Assembly: GCA_041676645.1 (NCBI GenBank)
Contig: JBAYRO010000006.1
Location: 1-64,000 of the forward strand
Direction of reading: 5' to 3'
From: JAMLIN01 sp041676645
GTDB taxonomy: Bacteria > Pseudomonadota > Gammaproteobacteria > Burkholderiales > Burkholderiaceae_E
Length of the DNA: 64,000 nucleotides
Positions 29,237 to 38,301 of the stretch are shown here, one piece after another. The notes beneath the pieces were generated by a model. The model was not told the DNA's origin, did not search any database, and saw nothing but the letters and a program-made list of their open reading frames with translations. Every line of letters begins with the position of its first letter. Position 1 is the stretch's first letter. Position numbers and translations under genes: made by a program.

Positions 29237-30538
29237 TCAGCCAGCAGCCATCAGCTCGTCGAAGCTGAGCGATTTCTCGTTGATCTTCGCACCGCCGAGC
29301 ACCCAGTCGACGACATTCTGCTCGATCACGAGGGCCTCGATCTCGCCGAGTCGCTCGCGATCACTGAAGTAGTGCCGCACGACCTCGGCCGGATTCTCGT
29401 AGGCCTGCGCGAACTCCTCGATCTGGGCCCGGATCTGGTCGGGCTTGGCCTGGAGTTTCTCGCGACGGACGATCTCGCCCACCAGCAAGCCCAGCCGGAC
29501 CCGTCGTTCGGCCTGTTCGGTGAAGGCGTCGACCGGCACCGGGATGTCCTTGACATCGACGCCTCGCGCGGCGAGGTCATTGCGCGCGCGCTCGGCGAGC
29601 GCTTCGCCCTCGCCGCGAACCAGCGCCTTGGGCAGCTCGAAGTCACTCGCCGCGGCGAGGCTGTCCATGACATTGCCCTTGGTGCGGGAGCGAACCCGCT
29701 GGCCGACCTCGCGCTCGAGGTTGCGGCGGATATCCTGGCGCATCGCCTCGACGTCACCATCGGCCTGGCCGAGTTCACGCGCGAAGTCGGCGTCGACGGC
29801 CGGCAGCACCGGTTCCTCGACCCTGGTCGCCGTGATGTCGAAGCTGGCGGTCTTGCCGGCGAGTTCCTTCGATCCGTAGTCTTCCGGGAAGGCCACCGGG
29901 CTGCTGCGGGATTCACCCGCCTTCATGCCATGCACCGCGGCTTCGAAGTCGGGCAGCATGCGCCCTTCCCCCAGCACGAAGGCAAAACCCTCGGCGGTGC
30001 CGCCCTCGAAGGCGACATCGTCGATCTTGCCGACGAAATCGATGGTGGCCTGGTCGCCGTCGGCCGCGGCCCGGTCGACCTCGTTCCAGGTGACCCGCTG
30101 CTTGCGCAGGATGTCGATGGTCTTGTCGATCTCCGCGTCGCCGACCTCGCAGCTGACGCGCTCGACCTCGAGCCCGTCGAGCGCGGGCGGCGTGATCTCC
30201 GGATAGACCTCGAAGGTCGCGTCGAACGCCAGCGCGCCTTCGGCGGCATCCTCGCGCGGCGCGATGCTGGGCTCGCCGGCGACCCGCAGGGAGTGCTCGG
30301 CGATGCCGTCGCTGAACGCCTTGCCGACGACGTCGCCGAGGACTTCGGCGCGCACCTGCCCACCGTAGCTCTGGGACACGATCTTCATCGGCACCTTGCC
30401 GGGCCGGAAGCCGGACATCTTGACCGTGCGCGAGAGCTTGCGCAGCCGCTGTTCGACCTCGCGGTCGATCTCGGCCATCGTGACCGTCATGGAAAGCTTG
30501 CGTTCGAGATTGCCAGTGTTTTCGAGTTGGGTTGCCAT
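29237..30538 (-). CDS. tig: Trigger factor
   Basis: Ribosome-bound chaperone and peptidyl-prolyl isomerase at the nascent chain exit. The 433 residues have the ribosome-binding signature FRPGKVP in the N-domain (about residues 45-51), a FKBP-type PPIase domain (about 160-245, ATIDFVGKIDDVAFEGG...FEAAVHGMKAGE) and a helical C-domain. The frame is open upstream through tRNA-Leu, so the start is set at ATG 30538, which gives MATQLENTGNLERKL, like other trigger factors. It is first of tig-clpP-clpX. Confidence 0.97.
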   Translation of the reverse strand: MATQLENTGNLERKLSMTVTMAEIDREVEQRLRKLSRTVKMSGFRPGKVPMKIVSQSYGGQVRAEVLGDVVGKAFSDGIAEHSLRVAGEPSIAPREDAAEGALAFDATFEVYPEITPPALDGLEVERVSCEVGDAEIDKTIDILRKQRVTWNEVDRAAADGDQATIDFVGKIDDVAFEGGTAEGFAFVLGEGRMLPDFEAAVHGMKAGESRSSPVAFPEDYGSKELAGKTASFDITATRVEEPVLPAVDADFARELGQADGDVEAMRQDIRRNLEREVGQRVRSRTKGNVMDSLAAASDFELPKALVRGEGEALAERARNDLAARGVDVKDIPVPVDAFTEQAERRVRLGLLVGEIVRREKLQAKPDQIRAQIEEFAQAYENPAEVVRHYFSDRERLGEIEALVIEQNVVDWVLGGAKINEKSLSFDELMAAG

Positions 30539-30664
30539 GTCTGTCGTCTTGTCTGATCGGCCCCTGGCCTGTGCGCGTATCCTGCGCGTGGCGCGATGAT
30601 CCGGCCAAGCGCGGGAGCTTCCTCGCCCGGAGCGGTATCCGCACGAGCCCTGCCACGAATACGA

Positions 30665-30751
30665 TGGTGCGGCCGAAAGGACTCGAACCTTCACGCCAGC
30701 GAAGGCGCCAGGACCTAAACCTGGTGCGTCTACCAATTCCGCCACGGCCGC
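30665..30751 (-). tRNA. tRNA-Leu (UAG)
   Basis: An 87-base class II tRNA with long variable arm. It begins GCGGCCGTGGCGGAATTGGT and ends with encoded CCA. The anticodon loop TTTAGGT between CCAGG and CCTGG gives UAG. It sits 14 bases from the RND permease stop and 126 bases before tig. No clear promoter lies in the 14-base gap, so it may be read from within or through the permease gene. Confidence 0.96.
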
Positions 30752-30765
30752 CTACGGGCAGCCGG

Positions 30766-33700
30766 CTATTCTAGCGCATGCGTCAGGCCCTGGGCCCCGG
30801 CCTGGCCGGGCGGCTCCGGCCGGGGGTGGATCCGGTACCACGCGACGTAAAGCGCGGGCACGAACAGGACCGTGAGGACCGTCGCGAAGATGAGCCCGCC
30901 CATGATCGAGAACGCCATCGGCCCCCAGAGGACATCGCGCGACAGCGGGATCATCGCCAGCACCGCGGCCGCCGCGGTCAGGGAGATCGGCCGGAATCGC
31001 CGCACCGCCGACTCGCGGACCGCGACCCACACCGCGATGCCCTCGTCGATGTCCTGGCGGATCTGGTCGACGAGGATCACGGTGTTGCGCATGATCATCC
31101 CGCCCAGCGCTATGGTACCCAGCATGGCCACGAAGCCGAAGGGCTTGTCGAAGACCAGCAGCGCGGCCGCGACCCCGATGATGCCCAGCGGCGCGGTCAG
31201 CAGCACCATCGCCGCCAGCGAGAAGCGCCGCAATTGCAGCATCAGCAGCATCACGACGATGCCCAGCATCATCGGCATGCCGGCGGCGATCGAGGCCTGG
31301 GCAAGCGCGTTGTCCTCGGCCGGCCCGGCCACCTCGATGCGATAGCCGGGCGGCAGGTCGGCGCGCAGGGGATCCAGCCACGGATCGAGTTGCGCGGCCA
31401 CATGCGGCGCCTGGGCGCCATCGGCGAGGTCGGCCTGGACCATGATCATCGGGGTACGGCTGCGCCGCCAGATGATCGGCTCCTCCATCACCGTCTCGAT
31501 GCTCGCGACCTGCGACAGGGCCACGCTCGTGCCCAGGGCGGTCGGCACCTGGAGTCCGGCCAGCGCCTCGATCGAATCGCGTTCTCCCGGCGGGGCCCGC
31601 ATCACGACCTCGATCAGCTGGTCGTCCTCGCGGTAGCGGCCGATCGTCGCCCCCGTCACCGCCGTGCCCACCGCCTGGGCGATCTGCATGCTGCCCAGGC
31701 CGAGGCGGCGTGCCCGTGCCTGGTCCACCGCAATACGCAGCGCCGGCGCCTGCAGGCCCCAGCCCTCGTGGGGATCGATGACCGCCGGATGGTCGCGGAT
31801 GACCCGGGCCACGTCCCCGGCGATCGTCTTGAGCGTCGCGATATCGTCGCCCAGCACCCGCAGCTGGATCGGATAGGCGACCGGCGGGCCCAGCGGAGGC
31901 CGGTAGACCCGCGCCCGCAGGCCCGGGAAGTCGCGCTCGAGGATCTCGCGCAGGCGCTCGATCGCCCGGTCACGGCCCGCCACGTCGCGGTTCAGGATCA
32001 CGTACTGGGCGAAGTTGGGTCGGAACAATTCCTGGTTGAGCGCGAGATAGTAGCGAGGCGAACCGTTGCCTACGTAGCCGACATAGGTGAGGACATCCTC
32101 GTCCTCGTCGAGCCGCGCCTCGAACCGCCGGGCCTGCGCTTCGGTGGCGGCGTAGCTCGAACCCTCCGGCAGCCAGAGTTCGACCAGGATCTCGGAGCGG
32201 TCCGAATCGGGAAAGAACTGCTTCTCGGTGAATCCCATGCCGATCACGCCGGCCACGAAGCCCAGCACGGTCACGGCCAGGGTGAGCCAGCGCCGCCGCA
32301 TGCAAAAGTCGATGAGCCAGCGCAAGCGCCGGTAGAAGGGGGTATCGAAGACCTCCCGCGGCTCTTCCTTGCCACGCCCGAGCACGTAGTAGCCGATGAA
32401 CGGGGTGGCGCCGACCGCCACCACCCAGGAAACCAGCAGGGCCGTGGTCACCACCGCGAAGATGCCGAAGGTGTATTCGCCGGTGGCCGATTTCGCGGTC
32501 GCGATGGGAAGGAAGCCGACGGCCGTCACCAGGGTGCCGGTCAGCATCGGGAAGGCGGTGGTCCGGTAGGCGAAGGTCGCGGCCCGGAATCGGTCCAGGC
32601 CCTCGTCCATCTTGCGGGCCATCATCTCGATCGCGATCATCGCATCGTCGACCAGCAGGCCCAGGGCGATGATGAGGGCCCCGGCGGAGATGCGGTGCAT
32701 GTCGATCCCGAAGTACGACATCAGCACGAAGGTTCCGGCAAGCACCAGGGGGATCGACAAGGCCACGACCGATCCGACCCGCAGGCCCAGGCTCAGGAAG
32801 CTCACCGCCAGCACGATGCCGATCGCTTCGGCCAGGACCTTCATGAACAGCCCCACCGCCCCTTGCACGATCCGGGGCTGGTCGGACACCTTGGTGAAGG
32901 AGATGCCCAGCGGCAGGTCGGCCTCGATGCGCGCCATGCTTGCCTCGAGGTTCCGGCCCAGGCGGATCACGTCGCCATCGCCGACCATCGAGATGCCCAG
33001 CCCGATCGCCTGCTTGCCGTCGAAGCGCATGGTCCACACCGGCGGATCGACATAGCCGCGCGTCACCCGGGCGATGTCGCCGAGTCGGGTCAGTCGTCCG
33101 CCGACGTTGAGCGTCAGCGACTCGATCTGGGCGACCGAATCGAACTGGCCGGTCACGCGCAGGGGTATCGAATACGATTCACCCGCGATGACGCCACCCG
33201 GCGCGACGATGTTCTGCGCCTGCAGCTGCTCGGCGATCGCCTGCGCGCTCACGCCGAGGTTGGCGAGCTGTCGCGACGAGACCTCGATGTAGATGCGCTG
33301 TTCCTGGACGCCGAAGAGTTCGATCTTCTGGACGTCCGGAACCCGCAGCAGCTCCTGGCGCACATCCTCGGCGGTGCGACGCAGCTCCTCGAGGTCGAAG
33401 CCGTCGCCGGTGATGGCATAGATCGTCCCGAAGACGTCGCCGAACTCGTCGTTGAAGAAGGGACCGAGGACTTCGCCCGGCAGCAGCGCGCGGATGTCGC
33501 CGACCTTCTTGCGCACCTGGTACCAGATCTCCGCCACCTCGCCCGGGGGCGAGGAATCCTCCAGCTCGAGGATGATCAGCGACTCGCCCGGTCGCGAATA
33601 GCTGATCGTGTGCTTGAAGTACGGGACTTCCTGGAGGGTCTTCTCGATCCGGTTGGTCACGACCTCGTCGACCTGGGAGGTCGTCGCTCCCGGCCAGATG

Positions 33701-33879
33701 GTGCGAACCACCATGGCCCTGAAGGTGAAGTCGGGATCCTCGCGCTGGCCGATCTGCAGGTAGGAGTAGGCTCCGGAAGCCGCCACCAGCAGCAGGATGA
33801 ACAGGGTGAGCTGCGGAAAGCGCAGCGCCATCGCCGAGAGATTGAAGCGCTCCCGCCCGCCCGCGGGCGTCGGGCTCAC
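30766..33879 (-). CDS. RND efflux transporter permease (AcrB-like)
   Basis: Proton-driven inner-membrane pump of the resistance-nodulation-division superfamily. The 1037 residues fit the trimeric AcrB/HAE1 layout: N-terminal helix (about 17-36), a large periplasmic loop, a block of helices, a second periplasmic loop and a second helix block. The intramembrane proton-relay motif LGLLVDDAMIAIEMM (paired acidic residues, about 405-419) is present. The GTG 33879 start overlaps the adaptor stop (GTGA), so the two are co-translated. The substrate cannot be told from sequence; no outer-membrane channel gene is adjacent. Confidence 0.93.
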   Translation of the reverse strand: MSPTPAGGRERFNLSAMALRFPQLTLFILLLVAASGAYSYLQIGQREDPDFTFRAMVVRTIWPGATTSQVDEVVTNRIEKTLQEVPYFKHTISYSRPGESLIILELEDSSPPGEVAEIWYQVRKKVGDIRALLPGEVLGPFFNDEFGDVFGTIYAITGDGFDLEELRRTAEDVRQELLRVPDVQKIELFGVQEQRIYIEVSSRQLANLGVSAQAIAEQLQAQNIVAPGGVIAGESYSIPLRVTGQFDSVAQIESLTLNVGGRLTRLGDIARVTRGYVDPPVWTMRFDGKQAIGLGISMVGDGDVIRLGRNLEASMARIEADLPLGISFTKVSDQPRIVQGAVGLFMKVLAEAIGIVLAVSFLSLGLRVGSVVALSIPLVLAGTFVLMSYFGIDMHRISAGALIIALGLLVDDAMIAIEMMARKMDEGLDRFRAATFAYRTTAFPMLTGTLVTAVGFLPIATAKSATGEYTFGIFAVVTTALLVSWVVAVGATPFIGYYVLGRGKEEPREVFDTPFYRRLRWLIDFCMRRRWLTLAVTVLGFVAGVIGMGFTEKQFFPDSDRSEILVELWLPEGSSYAATEAQARRFEARLDEDEDVLTYVGYVGNGSPRYYLALNQELFRPNFAQYVILNRDVAGRDRAIERLREILERDFPGLRARVYRPPLGPPVAYPIQLRVLGDDIATLKTIAGDVARVIRDHPAVIDPHEGWGLQAPALRIAVDQARARRLGLGSMQIAQAVGTAVTGATIGRYREDDQLIEVVMRAPPGERDSIEALAGLQVPTALGTSVALSQVASIETVMEEPIIWRRSRTPMIMVQADLADGAQAPHVAAQLDPWLDPLRADLPPGYRIEVAGPAEDNALAQASIAAGMPMMLGIVVMLLMLQLRRFSLAAMVLLTAPLGIIGVAAALLVFDKPFGFVAMLGTIALGGMIMRNTVILVDQIRQDIDEGIAVWVAVRESAVRRFRPISLTAAAAVLAMIPLSRDVLWGPMAFSIMGGLIFATVLTVLFVPALYVAWYRIHPRPEPPGQAGAQGLTHALE

Positions 33880-34970
33880 CGGACGCCCTCCTCGAGCCGG
33901 ACCTTCTGGCCGGCATGCAGCAGGTTGGCGCCGGCCACGACGACGCGATCGCCGGGTCGCAGCCCGTCCTCGACCAGAACACCGTCGTCACGCATCTCGC
34001 CGATCTCGACCGCCACGCGGGACACCGTGGCATCCGGCCCCACCACCCAGACCCCGGCGTCACCGTCCCTGGCGAGCAGGGCCGACAGCGGAACGAGGAT
34101 GCCGCGGCGCGAGTCGCGGACCGCCTCGACCGTCGCGCTCATGCCGAGCGCGATTCCCTCGGTGTCACCCAGCAGGGACAAGCGCATCGGATAGCTGCGG
34201 GTCGCCGGATCGGCCACCGGGGAAAGTTCGCGCAGCCGGGCCTCGAAGCCGCGTCCGGCGAGCGCCGGCAGGCTGACCCGCCAGCGCTCGATGGCTGCGA
34301 TCGCACCCAGGTCGGCTTCCGGCACATCCACGAGCAATTCGAAGTCGCCCAGGGGGGCGACCCGGATCACGACCTGACCGGCGGCGACCACCTGTCCCGC
34401 TTCGGCATCGACCCCGGTGACCACCCCCGGCGAGTCGGCCCGCAGGTCCTGGAAGCGGGAGGTGTTGCGGGCGCTGGCCAGGCCCGCGCTCGCCTGGTCG
34501 GCTCGCGCCCGGGCGGCGTCGGCCGCCGCCTGCTGCCGGTCCAGCTGGCCCTGGCTGACATAGCCCTGTTCGCGCAGTTCCCGGATCCGCTCGAGTTCGC
34601 TCTCCGCCAGCGCCAGCTCGGTGCGCGCCGCCTCGAGAACGGCCCGCGCCGAATCGATCGCGGGCCGGACATCCTGCGGATCGAGGCTGGCGAGGCTCTG
34701 GCCTGCCTGCACCCGATCGCCGATCGACACCTTGCGCTCGGCGATCTTGCCGCCGATCCGGAAACCGTAGCGGGTTTCGATCCGGGGCCGCACCTCGGCC
34801 GGCAGACGCAGCGAATGGCTGAGAACCTGCTCGCCCACCACCAGCGTGCGGACCGGTCGCGGGATCTCGGACGTCGGCGCCTCCACCTTGCCGTCGCAGG
34901 CGGCGAGCAGGACGGCGAGCAGCAGGCCGCCCAGCGCTCCGGCAACGGAATTCGCAGGCCACGGGGTCAT
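33876..34970 (-). CDS. RND periplasmic adaptor lipoprotein (membrane fusion protein)
   Basis: Links the RND pump to an outer-membrane channel. The protein has a hydrophobic signal ending in the lipobox LLAA-C (Cys25 with this start), a biotinyl/lipoyl-like half-motif (YGFRIGGKIAERKVSIGDRVQAGQ), an Arg/Ala/Glu coiled-coil hairpin (about 100-170), a second lipoyl half (VTGVDAEAGQVVAAGQ) and beta-barrel and membrane-proximal domains. The start is uncertain: ATG 34970 gives a short signal peptide without basic residues, while upstream in-frame ATGs (35024, 35015, 35009) add charged residues. None has a clear ribosome site. Divergent from hpnC. Confidence 0.88.
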   Translation of the reverse strand: MTPWPANSVAGALGGLLLAVLLAACDGKVEAPTSEIPRPVRTLVVGEQVLSHSLRLPAEVRPRIETRYGFRIGGKIAERKVSIGDRVQAGQSLASLDPQDVRPAIDSARAVLEAARTELALAESELERIRELREQGYVSQGQLDRQQAAADAARARADQASAGLASARNTSRFQDLRADSPGVVTGVDAEAGQVVAAGQVVIRVAPLGDFELLVDVPEADLGAIAAIERWRVSLPALAGRGFEARLRELSPVADPATRSYPMRLSLLGDTEGIALGMSATVEAVRDSRRGILVPLSALLARDGDAGVWVVGPDATVSRVAVEIGEMRDDGVLVEDGLRPGDRVVVAGANLLHAGQKVRLEEGVR

Positions 34971-35097
34971 GCCATCGGTCCGGTCGCACGCGCGTGGAGT
35001 ACCCATTGCCATGGGAGATTTCATCGGGATGCCGGCCGGTGCCGTGGATCGTTGGGAGGTCCCGGATTCGCTCGTCCGGGAGTGACGGGACAATAAC

Positions 35098-35111
35098 TGA
35101 CTCACCGGTCA
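35098..35111. promoter_or_regulatory. Palindromic operator candidate in the RND/hpnC gap
   Basis: TGAC-N6-GTCA lies directly downstream of the RND -10 box, over the expected transcription start, where a repressor would block the pump promoter. No regulator gene is adjacent, so the binding factor is unknown. Confidence 0.35.
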
Positions 35112-35113
35112 TC

Positions 35114-35142
35114 AAGATATTGAAAGCTGGATCGCGTGTCAA
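35114..35142 (-). promoter_or_regulatory. Sigma70 promoter of the RND adaptor-permease operon
   Basis: On the minus strand, -35 TTGACA (35137-35142, perfect), a 17-base spacer and -10 TATCTT (35114-35119, four of six). Transcription would start near 35107, about 140 bases before the adaptor ATG chosen here. Confidence 0.7.
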
Positions 35143-35163
35143 CAGCCAGCGCTGCGCCCCGCC

Positions 35164-35169
35164 TACAAT
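35164..35169 (+). promoter_or_regulatory. -10-like TACAAT seven bases before hpnC
   Basis: TACAAT ends 7 bases before ATG 35177, which would put the transcript start at or beside the start codon. No Shine-Dalgarno site is present. The -35 is poor. Confidence 0.4.
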
Positions 35170-35176
35170 CGCAGCC

Positions 35177-36067
35177 ATGCCCCAGTCCCGATCCGGCCAC
35201 ATCATCCATGGGGTCGACCACTACGAGAACTTCCCGGTCGCCTCGCGTCTCGTACCGGCGCGCCTGCGCCCGGCGATCATCGCGATCTATGACTTCGCCC
35301 GCCACGCCGACGACATCGCCGACGAGGGCGATGCCGACACCGCGCAACGCCTTGCCGAACTGCGTCGCCTGCGCGAAGCGATCCTGGCGGATCGACGCGA
35401 GCTTCCGGTCCTGCGCAACGTGCTGGCCGCCGCCGATGCCCACGGCCTGCCGCGCGAACCCCTGCTCGCCCTGCTCGATGCCTTCGAGCAGGATCTCGTG
35501 GTCAGCCGCTACCAGGATCGGGCCGGCCTGCTCGCCTACTGCCGACACTCGGCCAATCCGGTCGGCGAGCTGGTACTGCGCCTGTTCGGACGCTGGAGCG
35601 AAGCCACCCGCCCGGCCTCCGACGCCATCTGCTCGGGCCTGCAGCTGGTGAACTTCCTCCAGGACCTGGCGATCGACTGGCGACGCGGGCGACTCTACCT
35701 CCCGCTCGCCGCGCTGGCGCAAGCCGGACTCGACGCGGACGCGGTCGGCACAGCGGTCGAGGACGGACGGTCGAACCCGGCACTGTCGGCGGTCATCGCC
35801 GGAGAAGCCGGATTCGCCCGATCACTGCTGCTCGCCGGCGCCGGACTGCCAGCCCAGGTGCCATTGCGGCTGGCGCTCGAGCTGCGGGCGATACTCGCCG
35901 GAGGCCACCGCATCCTCGACCGGCTCGCCGGCTCGGGATACGATCCGATCGCCGAGCGCCCCCGGCTCGGCTGGCGCGATGCGCCAGGACTGATCATGCT
36001 CGCCGCCCGCCCGCGTCGCCCCTCGGCGGGCGACACCGATCGCTCCACGGACCCGACCGACCCGTGA
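35177..36067 (+). CDS. hpnC: Hopanoid-type squalene biosynthesis protein HpnC
   Basis: Trans-isoprenyl-diphosphate-synthase fold enzyme. In the three-protein bacterial squalene route, HpnD condenses two farnesyl diphosphates to presqualene diphosphate, HpnC converts this to hydroxysqualene, and HpnE reduces that to squalene. The 296-residue protein shows both Asp-rich regions: FARHADDIADEG (about 37-48) and LVNFLQDLAIDWRRGRLYLP (about 155-174). ATG 35177 is preceded by a -10-like box and no ribosome site. The stop overlaps hpnD (GTGA). The HpnC/HpnD split is assigned by gene order and the pattern around the first Asp motif. Confidence 0.92.
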   Translation: MPQSRSGHIIHGVDHYENFPVASRLVPARLRPAIIAIYDFARHADDIADEGDADTAQRLAELRRLREAILADRRELPVLRNVLAAADAHGLPREPLLALLDAFEQDLVVSRYQDRAGLLAYCRHSANPVGELVLRLFGRWSEATRPASDAICSGLQLVNFLQDLAIDWRRGRLYLPLAALAQAGLDADAVGTAVEDGRSNPALSAVIAGEAGFARSLLLAGAGLPAQVPLRLALELRAILAGGHRILDRLAGSGYDPIAERPRLGWRDAPGLIMLAARPRRPSAGDTDRSTDPTDP

Positions 36068-36927
36068 CGACCCCAGACCAGTATTGCCAGGAGAAGGCCG
36101 CCGCCAGCGGCTCGAGCTTCTATTACAGCTTCCTGTTCCTGCCACCGCCGCGGCGCGCCGCGATCACCGCCCTCTACGCCTTCTGCCGGGAGGTCGACGA
36201 TGTCGTGGACGAATGCTCCGATCCCGATATCGCCCGCACCAAGCTCGCCTGGTGGCGCGACGAACTGGCCCGCATGCAGGCGGCCGAACCCCAGCATCCG
36301 GTCACCCGTTCGCTGGCACCCCATGTCGATACCTACCAGCTCGATGTCGGCGCCATGCACGAGATCATCGACGGCATGGAAATGGACCTGGACCAGAACC
36401 GCTATCTCGACTTCGAAGGCCTGCGGCTCTACTGCCATCGCGCCGCCGGAGTGGTCGGGCTGCTCGCGGCGCGGATCTTCGGCAGCCATGCGCCGGGCTC
36501 GACCGACGAGTACGCCCAGCGACTCGGACTCGCCTTCCAGATGACCAACATCATCAGGGATGTCGGCGAGGACGCCCGGCGCGGACGCATCTACCTGCCG
36601 CTCGAGGACCTGCGCCAGTTCGGGATAACACCCGCCGCGCTGCTCGACTGCCGGGATTCCCCCGCGCTCGCCGAGCTTCTCGCCTTCGAGGCGAAGCGCG
36701 CCCGCGAGTTCTATCGCGAAGCCTTCGAACTGCTCGACCCGCGGGACTACCGGGACCAGCGCGCCGGCCTGATCATGGCGGCGATCTATTCGACCCTGCT
36801 CGACGAGATCGAGGACGATGGCTTCCGGGTCCTCGAGCAGCGCATCTCGCTGACCCCGATCCGCAAGTTCTGGCTGGCCTGGCGCACCTGGATGCGGGCG
36901 CGCCCACCCGCGATCGGCGGACGGTGA
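36064..36927 (+). CDS. hpnD: Presqualene diphosphate synthase HpnD
   Basis: Head-to-head condensation of two farnesyl diphosphates. The 287-residue phytoene/squalene-synthase-family protein has YAFCREVDDVVDEC (first Asp-rich motif, about residues 38-51) and MTNIIRDVGEDARRGRIYLP (second, about 159-178). A GTG start at 36064 lies in the hpnC stop (GTGA), and the hpnE GTG lies in its own stop, so hpnC-hpnD-hpnE form a coupled cassette. Confidence 0.94.
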   Translation: MTTPDQYCQEKAAASGSSFYYSFLFLPPPRRAAITALYAFCREVDDVVDECSDPDIARTKLAWWRDELARMQAAEPQHPVTRSLAPHVDTYQLDVGAMHEIIDGMEMDLDQNRYLDFEGLRLYCHRAAGVVGLLAARIFGSHAPGSTDEYAQRLGLAFQMTNIIRDVGEDARRGRIYLPLEDLRQFGITPAALLDCRDSPALAELLAFEAKRAREFYREAFELLDPRDYRDQRAGLIMAAIYSTLLDEIEDDGFRVLEQRISLTPIRKFWLAWRTWMRARPPAIGGR

Positions 36928-38300
36928 GCACGCTCGGCCGCGACCCCGCTGCGGATAAGGGCGCGGCGCCGCAGCCGCGCATCGCGATCATCGGCGGCGG
37001 CTGGGCGGGCCTTGCCTGCGCGCTTGCGCTGCGCCATCACGGCCCCCGGCTCGATGTCTTCGAGGCCTCCCCGTTGTGGGGCGGTCGTGCCCGCAGCGCC
37101 CGCTTCCGGCTTGCCGACCGGGAGGTGACCCTCGACTGTGGCCAGCACCTCCTGGTCGGCGCCTACAGCGCCTGTCTCGCCCAGATCGCCGAGCTCGGCG
37201 CCGACGCCGAGGCGCAGCTCGTGCGCCAGCGCCTGCGCCTCGTCTCGCCAGGCGGCCTGGAGCTGCGCCGCCTGCCGCTGCCCGGGCGGCTCGGGCTCGG
37301 CGCCGGGCTGTTGCTGGCGCGCGGACTGTCGCTGACCGAGAAGCTCGCGGCGGCAAGGCTGATGGCGGGCCTGGGCGCGTCGGACTGGCGCCCGGCGCCG
37401 ACGATCGACACCGCCGCCCAGCTCTTCGTCGCGCACCGCCAGCCCGCCCGGCTGGTTCGGCGACTCTGGGAACCGCTTTGCGTGGGCGCCCTCAACACCC
37501 CCTCCGACGAAGCCTGCGCCACCAGCTTCGCCGCCGTCCTGCGCGACACCCTGGGCGGCCCGGCCGATGCCGCGGACTTCCTGCTCCCGCAGGCGCCCCT
37601 GGCCGACCTGCTGTCCACGCCCGCGCTGGAGCGCCTGCGCAGCGCCGGTGTCAGCCTGCATCCGACCTGCCCGGTCGCCTCGACGATCGCAAGCGAAGGC
37701 CGCTGGCGGCTCGCGCTGCGAGGTTCCCGGCAGGATCCCGCGCATCGCTACGACCATGTCGTGGTCGCCACCGATGCCCATGCCGCCGCAAGGCTCGTCG
37801 CCCCTCTCGACGACGCATGCGGCCAGCGCCTGGGCGAGTTCGGCTTCACCCCGATCGCCACCGCCTACCTGGGCTGGCACGAGAAGCTCGACCTGCCCCC
37901 GGCGACGATGCTCGACGAGGACCGCGATGCCCGCGAGCCCGGCCAGTGGCTCTTCGACCGTGGCCGGCAGGCGGACCTGACGATCGGGGCGGTGGTGATC
38001 AGCGCGCGCGATCGCCTCGCCGATCTCGACAGCCAGGCGCTGGGCGCCGCAACGGCGGCGCAGGTCCGTCGACAGCTCGGCCTGCCGCCGCCAGCCGACG
38101 TCCGCATCCTGAACGAGCACCGGGCCACCTGGCGCTGCACCGCCGGCAGGCCACGGCTGGCGGTCGATGCGCTTGCCGGCGTTGCGCCGGGAATGTGGCT
38201 GGCCGGCGACTATCTCGAGGAGGACTATCCGGCGACGCTCGAATCGGCCATCCGCTGCGGCCGCCGGGTCGCCGGACGAATCGACGCCACGCTCCGGTGA
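36924..38300 (+). CDS. hpnE: Hydroxysqualene dehydroxylase HpnE
   Basis: FAD-dependent amine-oxidase/phytoene-desaturase-fold enzyme that reduces hydroxysqualene to squalene. The 458 residues begin with a short disordered stretch and a Rossmann dinucleotide motif (AIIGGGWAGLACALAL, about 20-35). The protein ends with a FAD-contacting GMWLAGDYLEEDYPATLESAI. GTG 36924 overlaps the hpnD stop (GTGA). The gene ends one base from the radA stop on the other strand. A squalene-hopene cyclase is not in the window. Confidence 0.93.
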   Translation: MSTLGRDPAADKGAAPQPRIAIIGGGWAGLACALALRHHGPRLDVFEASPLWGGRARSARFRLADREVTLDCGQHLLVGAYSACLAQIAELGADAEAQLVRQRLRLVSPGGLELRRLPLPGRLGLGAGLLLARGLSLTEKLAAARLMAGLGASDWRPAPTIDTAAQLFVAHRQPARLVRRLWEPLCVGALNTPSDEACATSFAAVLRDTLGGPADAADFLLPQAPLADLLSTPALERLRSAGVSLHPTCPVASTIASEGRWRLALRGSRQDPAHRYDHVVVATDAHAAARLVAPLDDACGQRLGEFGFTPIATAYLGWHEKLDLPPATMLDEDRDAREPGQWLFDRGRQADLTIGAVVISARDRLADLDSQALGAATAAQVRRQLGLPPPADVRILNEHRATWRCTAGRPRLAVDALAGVAPGMWLAGDYLEEDYPATLESAIRCGRRVAGRIDATLR

Positions 38301-38301
38301 G

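Noticed and set aside
29237..30745. Longer trigger factor starting upstream of 30538
   Set aside because: The extension reads through tRNA-Leu and lacks similarity to trigger factor; the usual beginning is at ATG 30538.
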